Positions 1 through 6,690 of a stretch of DNA of 7,923 nucleotides are shown in pieces. Position numbers and translations under genes: made by a program. Origin of the DNA: JARRNJ01 sp037385045. GTDB taxonomy: Bacteria > Pseudomonadota > Gammaproteobacteria > JASBUN01. The notes under the pieces were generated by a model. That model was not told where the DNA came from and made no database searches. It saw only the letters and a list, made by a program, of their open reading frames with translations. Positions within the stretch are counted from its first letter, which is position 1; every line of letters begins with the position of its first letter. The DNA lies in contig JARRNJ010000109.1 in the NCBI GenBank assembly GCA_037385045.1, positions 1 to 7,923 on the forward strand. Direction: 5' to 3'.

Positions 1-1364
1 ATCTGGTTCTTGTGGTAATTCGACGCCAGGTCGGTGGAGTCGCGGTTGATCCAGCGGTAGTCGGTTTCCAGGAACCAGCGCCGGGTCAGCCGGTACTTGG
101 CGCCGACGCCGGAGACGTAGATGTCGTCGGTGCGCTCGAGGCCGTTGTAGTCGGCACGGCCGGCGAACGCCAGCACGTGCACCGACAGGTCGGGGCGCAA
201 GGCGTGCTCGGCGCGCACGCTGCCCCGGGTGTACACGTAACCGGAGGCATTGTTGAGCGTGGTTTCCTCGATCGAGCGGTTGAGGTAAGCGGTCACCTTG
301 GTCTTGGACGTGGGGTTCCAGCGCAGGCGCGCCTGGAAGTCCGGGGTGGTGACATCGGTAAACTGCGGGTCGTCGTAGTTCTGGCGCAGATAGCCCACAT
401 AGCCGTCGATCTGCGCGGTTTCGCCCAAGGCGCGCTTGGCGCCCACGGCGATGCTGTAGCCGTTGGAATTGCGGTCGAAGCCGTTGTCGTCCGGGGTGTT
501 GTCGTAGCGGCGGCGGTTGGTGGCCGCCTGCAGGTAGACGTCGGTCCCCTGCTGGAGGTTGTAGCTCAACCGGGCGCCGACGCCGGTCTGGGTGCGGTTG
601 CGGTCCTGGTTGTTGATCACGCCGCCCAGCAGCGACGGGACGTCCTTGAAGTCGAGTTTCTCGTAGGTGCCGCCGAAGCGCAGCGCCGCGCGGCCGAAGT
701 TGTGGTACGCGCCGCCGTAGGCGGAACCGACGTTATAGCGGGTCGGCTCGGTGCCATTGACGGCGTCGGGCGAGGTGCGGTCCTCGTGTTCACGGCTGTA
801 GCCGACGCCGCCGAAGACGTTGCTCTTTCCCGAGATGTCGTAACGGCCGTCGGCGTTGGCCCAGTAGTCGCTGGTGTTTTCGTCCGGGTAGCGGACGTAG
901 CGGGACAGCTCCGCGCCGGCGTTGAAATCCAGCTTGTGCCGGTTCCAATCCGATTTGAGCCGGATCGAGGGGGTCAGGATGCCGATGTTGTCGCTCTTTT
1001 CGTTGCTGCGGGTGGCGTAAATGTTGTCGTCGTAAAGCGCCGATAGCACCACTTGCGGGTAGACCAGAAACGAGCCCCAGCGCAGCTTCTGCGGGCTCGG
1101 CGTTTGCTCTTCTTGTTTCGGCGGCAGGTCGCGTGCAGCGCCGGGGGGCAGCGGCTCCTGGCCCTGGCGCTGGCGTTCGCCGGCGGTCTGGCCCGCGGTC
1201 AACCCGCTCTGGGCTTCCTGGGCCACGGCGGTGCGCATTGCTCCCGGCCCGACGGCGGCGGCCACCGCCGCCGACAAGACCGCAAGCCGCGCGCCGCGGA
1301 GGCTGTGGCCGCTGCCCGGGCTCCGGTGCCGAATGTGTCGTGGTTGCTGTTGGTACGTCGTCAT
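1..1364 (-). CDS. BBP2-family outer-membrane beta-barrel protein, 3' end cut by window edge
   Basis: 454 codons are visible from ATG 1364-1362 and the frame is still open at the left edge. The start is supported by GAGG six bases upstream. The protein has an Arg-rich n-region, a hydrophobic stretch at about 27-39 and a likely signal-peptidase site near AVA-QE (48/49). A Pro/Gln-rich linker (about 50-93) follows, then a long run of alternating amphipathic strands starting with VYPQVVLSALYDDNIYATRS (101-120). The YDDNIY motif and strand pattern match the putative beta-barrel porin 2 family (BBP2, often encoded in exopolysaccharide loci). The last visible residues (ETDYRW then NYHKNQ) resemble the penultimate strand and turn of such proteins, so I infer only about 10 residues are missing. 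It should sit in the outer membrane; its substrate is unknown. A polysaccharide export or anchoring role is inference from the family. It lies downstream of the two-component genes with its own predicted promoter. Confidence 0.82.
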   Translation of the reverse strand, partial: MTTYQQQPRHIRHRSPGSGHSLRGARLAVLSAAVAAAVGPGAMRTAVAQEAQSGLTAGQTAGERQRQGQEPLPPGAARDLPPKQEEQTPSPQKLRWGSFLVYPQVVLSALYDDNIYATRSNEKSDNIGILTPSIRLKSDWNRHKLDFNAGAELSRYVRYPDENTSDYWANADGRYDISGKSNVFGGVGYSREHEDRTSPDAVNGTEPTRYNVGSAYGGAYHNFGRAALRFGGTYEKLDFKDVPSLLGGVINNQDRNRTQTGVGARLSYNLQQGTDVYLQAATNRRRYDNTPDDNGFDRNSNGYSIAVGAKRALGETAQIDGYVGYLRQNYDDPQFTDVTTPDFQARLRWNPTSKTKVTAYLNRSIEETTLNNASGYVYTRGSVRAEHALRPDLSVHVLAFAGRADYNGLERTDDIYVSGVGAKYRLTRRWFLETDYRWINRDSTDLASNYHKNQ

Positions 1365-1551
1365 TTGGTCCTCAAATCCGAAACGCGCCGAGTTTCGGGC
1401 AATAGCGGGCAACCGCCGCGGGCCTCGGAAGGTGCCCGCAACAAACTGGGGTTCTTGGGGTTACTGCTGGACAGGCGATGCCGGATCGCTCGGCGGTTGT
1501 CCCGCCCCGTCGTCCGGCTCGCTAATGCGGCCGACCCCCGCCGATCGACCG

Positions 1552-1593
1552 CGCCCCACCGCTTGGCGTGATACCCCGGTGGGGCGATCACGC
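1552..1593 (-). promoter_or_regulatory. Overlapping, mutually exclusive hairpins in the predicted leader of the barrel gene
   Basis: Two inverted repeats share sequence. Structure A pairs 1552-1561 with 1577-1586 (10 perfect pairs, 15-base loop). Structure B pairs 1566-1572 with 1587-1593 (GCGTGAT/ATCACGC, 7 pairs), with CCCC 1574-1577 pairing GGGG 1581-1584 inside it. Bases 1577 and 1581-1584 are used by both, so only one can form. In the barrel-gene transcript, B would fold first and A would compete once its distal arm is made. Neither is followed by a U-run in either direction, so this is not an intrinsic terminator. A leader switch, a mRNA-stabilising stem or a protein-binding site are all possible. 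The pairing is directly visible; function is inference. Confidence 0.4.
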
Positions 1594-1613
1594 GAAAAAT
1601 TGTTGTGGCTCTT

Positions 1614-1619
1614 TTTATA
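1614..1619 (-). promoter_or_regulatory. Predicted -10 box of the barrel-gene promoter
   Basis: On the minus strand the sequence reads GTATAAAAAG, with TATAAA at 1619-1614, in otherwise GC-rich DNA. The hexamer 17 bases upstream is TAGGTC, a poor -35, as expected for an activator-dependent promoter. The implied transcription start is near 1607, giving a leader of about 240 bases before ATG 1364. Confidence 0.45.
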
Positions 1620-1642
1620 CGGAATTCAGGCGCCCGGACCTA

Positions 1643-1658
1643 TACGTATTAATACGTA
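1643..1658. promoter_or_regulatory. Perfect 16-bp palindrome, probable response-regulator binding site
   Basis: TACGTATTAATACGTA is its own reverse complement and is the most AT-rich palindrome in the window. Its centre (1650.5) is about 43 bases upstream of the start implied by the TATAAA box at 1619-1614, the position of a class II activator next to the -35 region. The half-site TACGTA resembles the TACGTAG-type element known for FixJ. The neighbouring gene, ending 20 bases away, encodes a FixJ/NarL-type regulator whose HTH domain normally binds DNA as a dimer. Binding by that protein is inference. Confidence 0.6.
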
Positions 1659-1677
1659 ACGGACCGGCGCGGCGGAG

Positions 1678-2310
1678 CTACGGGGAACGTTGCCGGCTTT
1701 GCAGTGCCAGATGTACCACGTCGGCGAGCGAGCGTGCGTCGAGCTTGTCCATGAGATTGGCGCGATGTACTTCCACGGTGCGCACGCTGATGCCCAGTCG
1801 GCGGGCGATAATCTTGTTGGAATGGCCTTCGACCATCAGGTCCATGATCTGGCGCTCGCGGGGTGTCAGTTCGGCCAGCTTGTGGGTCGGCAGGCGTCCG
1901 GGCTCGACGCAGTCGAGCCGTTGTTCCTCGTGCCGCATGCAATCGCGAATGCGTTTCAGCAGGCTCCACACGTCGTAGGGTTTCTCGAAGAAATCGATGG
2001 CCCCCGCCTTGAGCGCCCGCACCGCGATGGGCACGTCACCGTGGCCGGTGACGAAGATGATAGGAAGATCGATGTGGCGTTGTTTGAGCTGTTGCTGCAG
2101 TTCAAGGCCGCTCAGTCCCGGCATGCGGATGTCGAGCACCAGGCAGCCGGGCCGTCCCGGCTGGTAGCACTCCAGGAAGCTCTCGGCCGAGTCGAAGGCC
2201 TCGGCGTGCAGGCCGTCGGATTTCGCCACCAGGGTCAACGACTCCCGGGCTGCTTCATCGTCGTCGACAATGAAGACCGTCGGTTTCTGCCGTGAGTCAT
2301 GGCCGCTCAT
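1678..2310 (-). CDS. FixJ-family response regulator (REC + LuxR/NarL HTH)
   Basis: This is the DNA-binding partner of the upstream histidine kinase, 210 residues from ATG 2310. An N-terminal receiver domain (about 12-120) has the acidic cluster in VDDDE (about 16-18), phosphoacceptor D60 in LDIRMPG, T88 and K110 in FEKPY, so it should be phosphorylatable. A short linker leads to a LuxR-type HTH at about 145-200, beginning LTPRERQIMDLMVEG and with recognition helix around SVRTVEVHRANLM. The overall length and the TGHGD and KPYD motifs fit the FixJ/NodW group. The start overlaps the end of the kinase gene by 14 bases, so the pair is translationally linked. GTG 2319 is an in-frame alternative adding three residues; neither has a strong ribosome site, and I prefer the ATG. 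The likely target is the palindrome 20 bases past its stop, upstream of the barrel gene. Confidence 0.93.
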   Translation of the reverse strand: MSGHDSRQKPTVFIVDDDEAARESLTLVAKSDGLHAEAFDSAESFLECYQPGRPGCLVLDIRMPGLSGLELQQQLKQRHIDLPIIFVTGHGDVPIAVRALKAGAIDFFEKPYDVWSLLKRIRDCMRHEEQRLDCVEPGRLPTHKLAELTPRERQIMDLMVEGHSNKIIARRLGISVRTVEVHRANLMDKLDARSLADVVHLALQSRQRSP

Positions 2311-4288
2311 TGTCGTCACTTCGCACCGGTACGGTGAATGTCAACGTGGCCCCTTCGCCGGGTTGCGATGCGGCCCAGAGTTTGCCGCCATGGGCTTCGA
2401 CCAGGGAGCGGCTGATGGTGAGGCCCATGCCCATGCCTTGCTCTTTGGTGGTGAAGAAGGGCTGGAACAGGTGCTCCAATGTCCTCGCGGACATGCCGGG
2501 GCCCGAGTCGCGCACCGCCACCCGGACGGCCGATAATCCGTCGGGGGCGGTGGCGATGGTCAGCCGGCGCGGTACGGCCGGCTGCTGGCGCAGCGCGTCG
2601 ATGGCGTTGCGGGCCAGGTTGACAACCACCTGCGCGAGCAGGACACGATCGCCCATGGTTTCGGGCGCCGCCGGGTCCAGCTGCAGCTGGATATCGATGT
2701 CGTGGCCGCGGGCCTCGGCTTCCAGCAGGACCAGTACGTCGCCGATAAGCTCGTTGAGGTTGACGGGTTCATATTCCGGATCCTGCTTGCGCAGGAAATC
2801 GCGCATGCGGTGGATCAGTTCGCCGGCCCACTCGGCCTGGCGCACGATTTTGCGCAGGATCTCGCGCAGTCGGTCGATGTCCTGGTGTCCCGTCGCCAGC
2901 AGCGACAGGCAGGCATGGCCATAGTTCGCCACTGCGGTCAGCGGCTGGTTCAGCTCGTGGGCGATTTCGGTGGCAAGTCCGCCCATATTGGTCAGGCGCG
3001 CCATGTGCGCCAGCTCCAGCAGGTGTTTCTCGCGCAGCGCCTCGGCGGCTTTGCGTTCGCTCAGGTCGGTGATGATGGCGAAGTAGCCGAGCGTGCGGCC
3101 GCCGTCATCAATGTCGGGAATGTAGGTGGCGTTCACCGCTCGTGGTTCCCGGTCGGCATGATGGATTACGGAATCGAAGCTGACCCGCTTGCCGGACAGT
3201 ACTTCGCGGATACGGGGGCGAATTTCGGCGTAGGTCGTTTCCCCCACCATCTCGCGCACCGTTTTGCCGTGGATCTGGGACGGGGGCATGCCGAACCACT
3301 GCCCGTAGGTGCGATTGTTGAGACGATAACGCTCCTCGGCATCCACGTAGGTGATGCACACCGGCAGCGCCTCGACCACCTTCTGGAACCGCGATTCGCT
3401 CTTGCGCCGCCCGGCCTCCGCCTGGCGCCGCTCACGAATCTCCTCCTGCAATGAATGGTTGAGCCGCTGCAGCTCCTCGGTGCGGCGGGCCACCAGCTCC
3501 TCGAGTCGATCGCGGTGGCGTTGCAGTTCGTCTTCGGAACGGCGCCGCTCGGTGACGTCCCGGTCGATGCCGCGGTAGCCGCACAGTGAACCGTCCGCGC
3601 CGGTGATCGGCACGCCGCCGCTCTCCAGCACCCGCAGGCTGCCGTCGCGATGGACGTTGATGTTCTCCAGGCGAGCGAAAGGGAGCTGCGCCGCCACCGC
3701 CTCGGCGTATACCGCATATACCCTCGCGGCTTCATCGGCGGGCATGAAATCGAACGGCGTCTTGCCGAGCAGATCCGCGGGGTCATAACCCAGGATGTCC
3801 CGCACCCGGGGGCTGACATAGGTATAGCGGTCGTAGGTGTCGACTTCCCAGATCCAGTCGCTGTTGGCCTCCACCAGCGACCGGTAGCGCAGCGCATCCT
3901 GGCGCCACGTGTGTTCCAGGTGGTCACGGGTGCGCAGTTGCCGGAGGCGTTCGCCGATGTAGCGCCCGAGGATATGCATCGGCGCTTCCGGTGCGCCAGC
4001 GACGCGAGTGAAGTCTCCGCCGCGGTCGCCATCGTGAATCAGCGCCGCTGCGCCCGGCCACCGCGCCAACATACGGTGTATCCGTGCCCCTTGGTCGGGA
4101 TCGGCCCTCAAGTCGATGATGAGGTCGGCGGGATGCCCGGTAAGCTCGGCCAGTTCGGCGTCGGCCATTTGCGGGTCGAGTTCCACCACCCTGGCGGCGA
4201 TGCCGCCGTCGGCCAAAGCCGCGCGCGCGGCGTCACCGTCGTTCGGTCCGTTACCGATCAGCATTATGGTTTTTGGCGCGCTGTTCAT
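2297..4288 (-). CDS. Soluble PAS-domain sensor histidine kinase with degenerate receiver domain
   Basis: A 663-residue cytoplasmic kinase without membrane helices. Residues about 7-108 form a receiver-like fold (KTIMLIGN at the first strand, LIIDLR with D59), but the usual acidic pair is replaced by GNGPND and the conserved Lys is not evident. A first PAS/PAC follows at 134-248 (ANSDWIWEVD to GIDRDVTERR), then an Arg/Glu-rich coiled coil (249-299). A second PAS/PAC (300-413) precedes a HisKA domain with H444 in IAHELNQPLTAV. The HATPase domain (about 543-658) has N561 (N box), DSGPGM (594-599) and GMGMGL (618-623). This arrangement is FixL-like. The signal sensed is unknown; I see no evidence for heme. 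ATG 4288 is preferred because the receiver-like domain starts just after it; a TTG at 4339 would add 17 residues of uncertain value. The gene overlaps the regulator gene and diverges from the opuA operon. Confidence 0.92.
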   Translation of the reverse strand: MNSAPKTIMLIGNGPNDGDAARAALADGGIAARVVELDPQMADAELAELTGHPADLIIDLRADPDQGARIHRMLARWPGAAALIHDGDRGGDFTRVAGAPEAPMHILGRYIGERLRQLRTRDHLEHTWRQDALRYRSLVEANSDWIWEVDTYDRYTYVSPRVRDILGYDPADLLGKTPFDFMPADEAARVYAVYAEAVAAQLPFARLENINVHRDGSLRVLESGGVPITGADGSLCGYRGIDRDVTERRRSEDELQRHRDRLEELVARRTEELQRLNHSLQEEIRERRQAEAGRRKSESRFQKVVEALPVCITYVDAEERYRLNNRTYGQWFGMPPSQIHGKTVREMVGETTYAEIRPRIREVLSGKRVSFDSVIHHADREPRAVNATYIPDIDDGGRTLGYFAIITDLSERKAAEALREKHLLELAHMARLTNMGGLATEIAHELNQPLTAVANYGHACLSLLATGHQDIDRLREILRKIVRQAEWAGELIHRMRDFLRKQDPEYEPVNLNELIGDVLVLLEAEARGHDIDIQLQLDPAAPETMGDRVLLAQVVVNLARNAIDALRQQPAVPRRLTIATAPDGLSAVRVAVRDSGPGMSARTLEHLFQPFFTTKEQGMGMGLTISRSLVEAHGGKLWAASQPGEGATLTFTVPVRSDDNERP

Positions 4289-4783
4289 CAGCCCCAGTTT
4301 CGTAACGGGTGTCCTGGCGCAAAATGAGGTTATAGTCAATGTTAAACCGGGACGATGATACTGCCACCATTTGTCCGCCCACGTCCGTTACACTTACGCC
4401 ATTACCGCGCCCGGCGACGCGGAGATCCGCAGGCGGCGTGCTTGCTGTGCCGCGCCGGGCAGTGTAGCGTACTGATCAGGCAAGTGTTGTCCGCTCCGCC
4501 ACCACTCCAGGAGCGGGCGATATCGTAGTGCCGCGCCATCCGCGCCTGTTGCTGCGGATGCCCGGCTATCGTTGTCGGGGTTTCGGCCCCGATTCGTTGT
4601 GCGCCTTTCCGGCCAGGGGCAAACATCATTTCGCCCATGGATAACGGCGCTATGTCGGCAGCCCCGGCGGTGAACGGCGGGGCATTGCGCCATCGACAAG
4701 CCATGACAGGGGTCCCGCGGGCGGCGCCAGGTGCCTGGCGTGACCATCTTTATTTTCTGCAGCCTATCCGTCAGTGAGCCATA
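4289..4783. other. Divergent intergenic region between kinase gene and opuA operon
   Basis: This 495-base stretch should contain the promoters for both divergent transcripts. Minus-strand open frames inside it (for example 4704-4402) lack the strong G/C third-base bias of the real genes and match nothing I recognise, so I leave it non-coding. A TTGACTATAAC string on the minus strand (4339-4329) looks promoter-like but has no well-spaced partner hexamer. A 16-base inverted repeat at 4725-4740 is listed separately. The TACGTA palindrome found near the barrel gene does not occur here. Confidence 0.6.
4725..4740. promoter_or_regulatory. Operator-like inverted repeat upstream of opuAA
   Basis: CGCCAGGTGCCTGGCG has two perfect 7-base arms around TG. 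It ends 43 bases before the opuAA start codon. Directly next to it, GTGACC (4740-4745) and CCTATC (4763-4768) with a 17-base spacer form a weak sigma-70-like promoter on the plus strand. A regulator bound here would be well placed to control the osmoprotectant operon. No T-run follows, so it is not a terminator. The repeat is visible; the operator role is inference. Confidence 0.35.
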
Positions 4784-5974
4784 GTGGAAAAAATCAGCCT
4801 AAAGAACGTCACCAAGGTGTTCGGCCCCAGGCCCGCGGAGGCCCTGCGGCTGCTGGATCAAGGTGTCGGCAAGGACGAGATCTTCAATCAAACCGGGCAT
4901 GCGGTGGGGTTGTCCAATGTGTCGTTCAGTGTCGAAGAGGGCGAGCTGCTGGTGGTGATGGGATTAAGCGGCAGCGGCAAGTCGACGTTGATCCGCTGTG
5001 TCAACCGGCTCATTGAGCCCACGAAAGGCCAGATCTTCGTCGACGGCGACGACATCACCCGGCTGGAGGACGACGCGCTGCTGGAATTGCGCCGGCGCAA
5101 ATTCGGCATGGTGTTTCAGCATTTCGCCCTGTTTCCGCACCGCGACATCATCAGCAACGTGGAGTACGGACTGGAGGTCCAGGGCGTGCCGCCCGCCGAG
5201 CGCCGGGAGCGCGCCCGCGGGGCGCTGAAGCTGGTCGGCCTCGAGGGCTGGGAGGAAGCCGCCCCCAGCCAGCTCAGCGGCGGCATGCAGCAGCGCGTCG
5301 GGTTGGCCCGTGCCCTGGCGGTGGAGCCGGACGTGCTGTTGATGGACGAAGCCTTCAGCGCCCTCGACCCGCTGATCCGCCGCGACATGCAGCACGAGCT
5401 GATCGCGCTGCAGGACCGGGTCCGGAAGACCATCATTTTCATCACCCACGATCTCGATGAAGCGCTGGAGATCGGCGACCGCATTGTGCTGATGAAGGAC
5501 GGCGCCGTGGTGCAGATCGGCACGGCGGAGGAGATCCTCACCAACCCGGCCAACCGCTACGTTGAGCGTTTTGTCGAAGGCGTGGACAAGACCAAGATCC
5601 TAACCGCCCAGGCGGTGATGCAACCGTCCCGCGCGGTGGCCTACCCGGGCGACGGTCCGCGCAACGTGCTGCGCAAGATGGGCGAGCACGGCCTGTCGGC
5701 GATGTTCGTCGTCAACCGCAATTACCAGCTTCAGGGCGTGGTGCGCGCCGATTCCGCCGGCGACGCGGCCAAGCGCGGCGACGCGTCCATCGGGCCGATC
5801 ATCGAACGTGACGTGGCCAGCGTTCCGGTGGACGAACCGCTGCAGAACCTGTTCACGCCGCTGGCCGATTCACCCTATGCGCTGCCGGTGGTGGCCGACG
5901 ACGGCAAGCTGCTCGGCATCGTGGTGAAGGCTTCGGTGCTTGAGGCCCTGGCCGAAGGAGGAAGCGGATCATGA
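4784..5974 (+). CDS. opuAA: Glycine betaine/proline betaine ABC transporter ATPase with CBS domains
   Basis: The energising subunit of an OpuA/ProU-type osmoprotectant importer, 396 residues, close to the family length of about 400. The N-terminal extension before the nucleotide fold (ALRLLDQGVGKDEIFNQTG, 20-38) is typical of ProV/OpuAA. The ABC domain has Walker A GLSGSGKST (60-68), Q-loop Q112, signature LSGGMQQR (164-171), Walker B VLLMDEA (184-190) with catalytic E189, D-loop SALD (192-195) and switch H222. A tandem CBS pair follows (about 275-390); in OpuA the CBS module is the ionic-strength sensor that gates transport. The start codon is GTG at 4784, chosen because the protein then begins at the family N-terminus; its ribosome site is weak. 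The stop overlaps the permease ATG by 4 bases (ATGA). All catalytic motifs are intact, in contrast to the damaged permease. Confidence 0.95.
   Translation: MEKISLKNVTKVFGPRPAEALRLLDQGVGKDEIFNQTGHAVGLSNVSFSVEEGELLVVMGLSGSGKSTLIRCVNRLIEPTKGQIFVDGDDITRLEDDALLELRRRKFGMVFQHFALFPHRDIISNVEYGLEVQGVPPAERRERARGALKLVGLEGWEEAAPSQLSGGMQQRVGLARALAVEPDVLLMDEAFSALDPLIRRDMQHELIALQDRVRKTIIFITHDLDEALEIGDRIVLMKDGAVVQIGTAEEILTNPANRYVERFVEGVDKTKILTAQAVMQPSRAVAYPGDGPRNVLRKMGEHGLSAMFVVNRNYQLQGVVRADSAGDAAKRGDASIGPIIERDVASVPVDEPLQNLFTPLADSPYALPVVADDGKLLGIVVKASVLEALAEGGSGS
5955..5961 (+). promoter_or_regulatory. Ribosome binding site of opuAB
   Basis: AAGGAGG lies nine bases before ATG 5971, inside the last codons of opuAA. 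It fixes the permease start and shows that the permease is still set up for strong translation despite its internal deletion. Confidence 0.8.
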
Positions 5975-6669
5975 CATTCACCGTTCCCAAATTTCCCCTG
6001 GCTTCCCTGATCAACGACGGCCTGTCGTTTCTGACCACCCACTTCGCCTTTGTCACCAAAGCGGTGAGCAACGTCATCGGTGCCGGTATCGACGCCATGG
6101 TCACGGGCCTGATGTATCCCCCTCCGTGGGTGGTCATCATCGTGTTCGGATTGATCGCCTGGCGCCTGGCCACGCGCAAAATTGCCGTGTTCACGGTGTT
6201 GGGGCTGCTGTTGCTGTGGAATCTCGGCCTTTGGTATCCCACCATCCAGACGCTCACGCTGGTTACCGTGGCGACGCTGATCGCCGTGATCATCGGCTTG
6301 CCGGTGGGCATTGCGGCGGCCATGTCGCAACGCCTTTATCGCATCGTCATGCCGATTCTGGATTTCATGCAGACCATGCCGGCGTTCGTCTATCTAATTC
6401 CGGCAATTCCGTTTTTCGGGCTGGGCCCGGTGTCGGCGATCTTCGCCACGGTGATTTTTGCCATGCCGCCGGCGATCCGCTTCACCACATTGGGCATCCG
6501 CCAGGTGCCGGCGGACCTGATGGAGGCGGCCGACGCCTTCGGCTCCACCCGGATTCAGCGGCTGGAGCCCGGCAAGGGTTTCGAAGCCGGCATTGCGGTG
6601 GTGATCATGGCCATGATCCTGGATCGCATCACCCAGCGCATCGGCGCCCGCCATGCGCAGGACAAGTGA
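5971..6669 (+). CDS. opuAB: Glycine betaine ABC transporter permease with in-frame internal deletion
   Basis: The membrane subunit of the importer, 232 residues where relatives have about 280. Membrane segments are visible at about 52-67, 71-88, 92-117, 126-150, 154-170 and 205-218. The sequence follows OpuAB closely up to the start of the EAA coupling motif (DLMEAADAFGSTRIQ, 182-196). It then jumps straight to RLEPGKGFEAG (197-207), which in relatives lies after the LP half of the EAA loop and a further membrane helix ending in GAGGLG. From memory of the family I estimate 49 residues (about 147 bases) are missing, with the junction near 6551-6563. The frame and the C-terminal helix (IAVVIMAMILDRITQ) are intact. 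The loss removes the ATPase contact site and changes the number of helices, so the product is probably inactive or altered. Assembly error, recent deletion or a true variant are the options. The gene overlaps opuAA by 4 bases. Confidence 0.88.
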   Translation: MTFTVPKFPLASLINDGLSFLTTHFAFVTKAVSNVIGAGIDAMVTGLMYPPPWVVIIVFGLIAWRLATRKIAVFTVLGLLLLWNLGLWYPTIQTLTLVTVATLIAVIIGLPVGIAAAMSQRLYRIVMPILDFMQTMPAFVYLIPAIPFFGLGPVSAIFATVIFAMPPAIRFTTLGIRQVPADLMEAADAFGSTRIQRLEPGKGFEAGIAVVIMAMILDRITQRIGARHAQDK

Positions 6670-6676
6670 ATGAATG

Positions 6677-6682
6677 AAGGAG
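6677..6682 (+). promoter_or_regulatory. Ribosome binding site deciding the opuAC start
   Basis: AAGGAG is eight bases before ATG 6691. An earlier in-frame ATG at 6670 lies upstream of this site and would add seven charged residues in front of the signal peptide, so 6691 is preferred. Confidence 0.75.
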
Positions 6683-6690
6683 AAGTGATC

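Larger units (their letters stand above)
1365..1677. other. Non-coding regulatory stretch between regulator gene and barrel gene
   Basis: These 313 bases separate the stop codon of the response regulator from the start codon of the barrel gene, both on the minus strand. Frames crossing it have mixed third-base composition and no recognisable product. It contains a perfect 16-bp palindrome, an AT-rich -10 box, two mutually exclusive inverted repeats (listed separately) and about 185 bases of remaining leader. I found no stem followed by a T-run after the regulator stop, so no intrinsic terminator separates the two units and read-through is possible. Confidence 0.7.

Noticed and set aside
12..1046. 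Long plus-strand open frame (344 codons) opposite the barrel gene
   Set aside because: Its Val/Ala/Gly-rich product is a typical antisense shadow of a G/C-third-base gene. The minus-strand reading gives a signal peptide and a coherent BBP2 barrel.
1361..1591. Minus-strand 76-codon frame with GTG start whose stop overlaps the barrel-gene ATG (ATGA), a possible leader peptide
   Set aside because: No ribosome site, no third-base bias, no recognisable sequence, and it spans the hairpin region. The ATGA overlap alone is weak evidence.
2702..3454. Plus-strand open frames opposite the kinase gene (also 3650-4327)
   Set aside because: They lie antisense to conserved PAS, HisKA and receiver-like coding sequence; their products match no family.
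4329..4339. TTGACTATAAC string as a promoter for the kinase gene
   Set aside because: The TTGACT box has no -10 at 16-18 bases downstream, and TATAAC has no acceptable -35 upstream. It could still be an irregular promoter.
4394..4747. Minus-strand open frames in the divergent intergenic region (4747-4394 and 4704-4402)
   Set aside because: Third-base composition is mixed, unlike neighbours, with no motif, membrane segment or ribosome site. A decayed gene cannot be excluded but is not supported.
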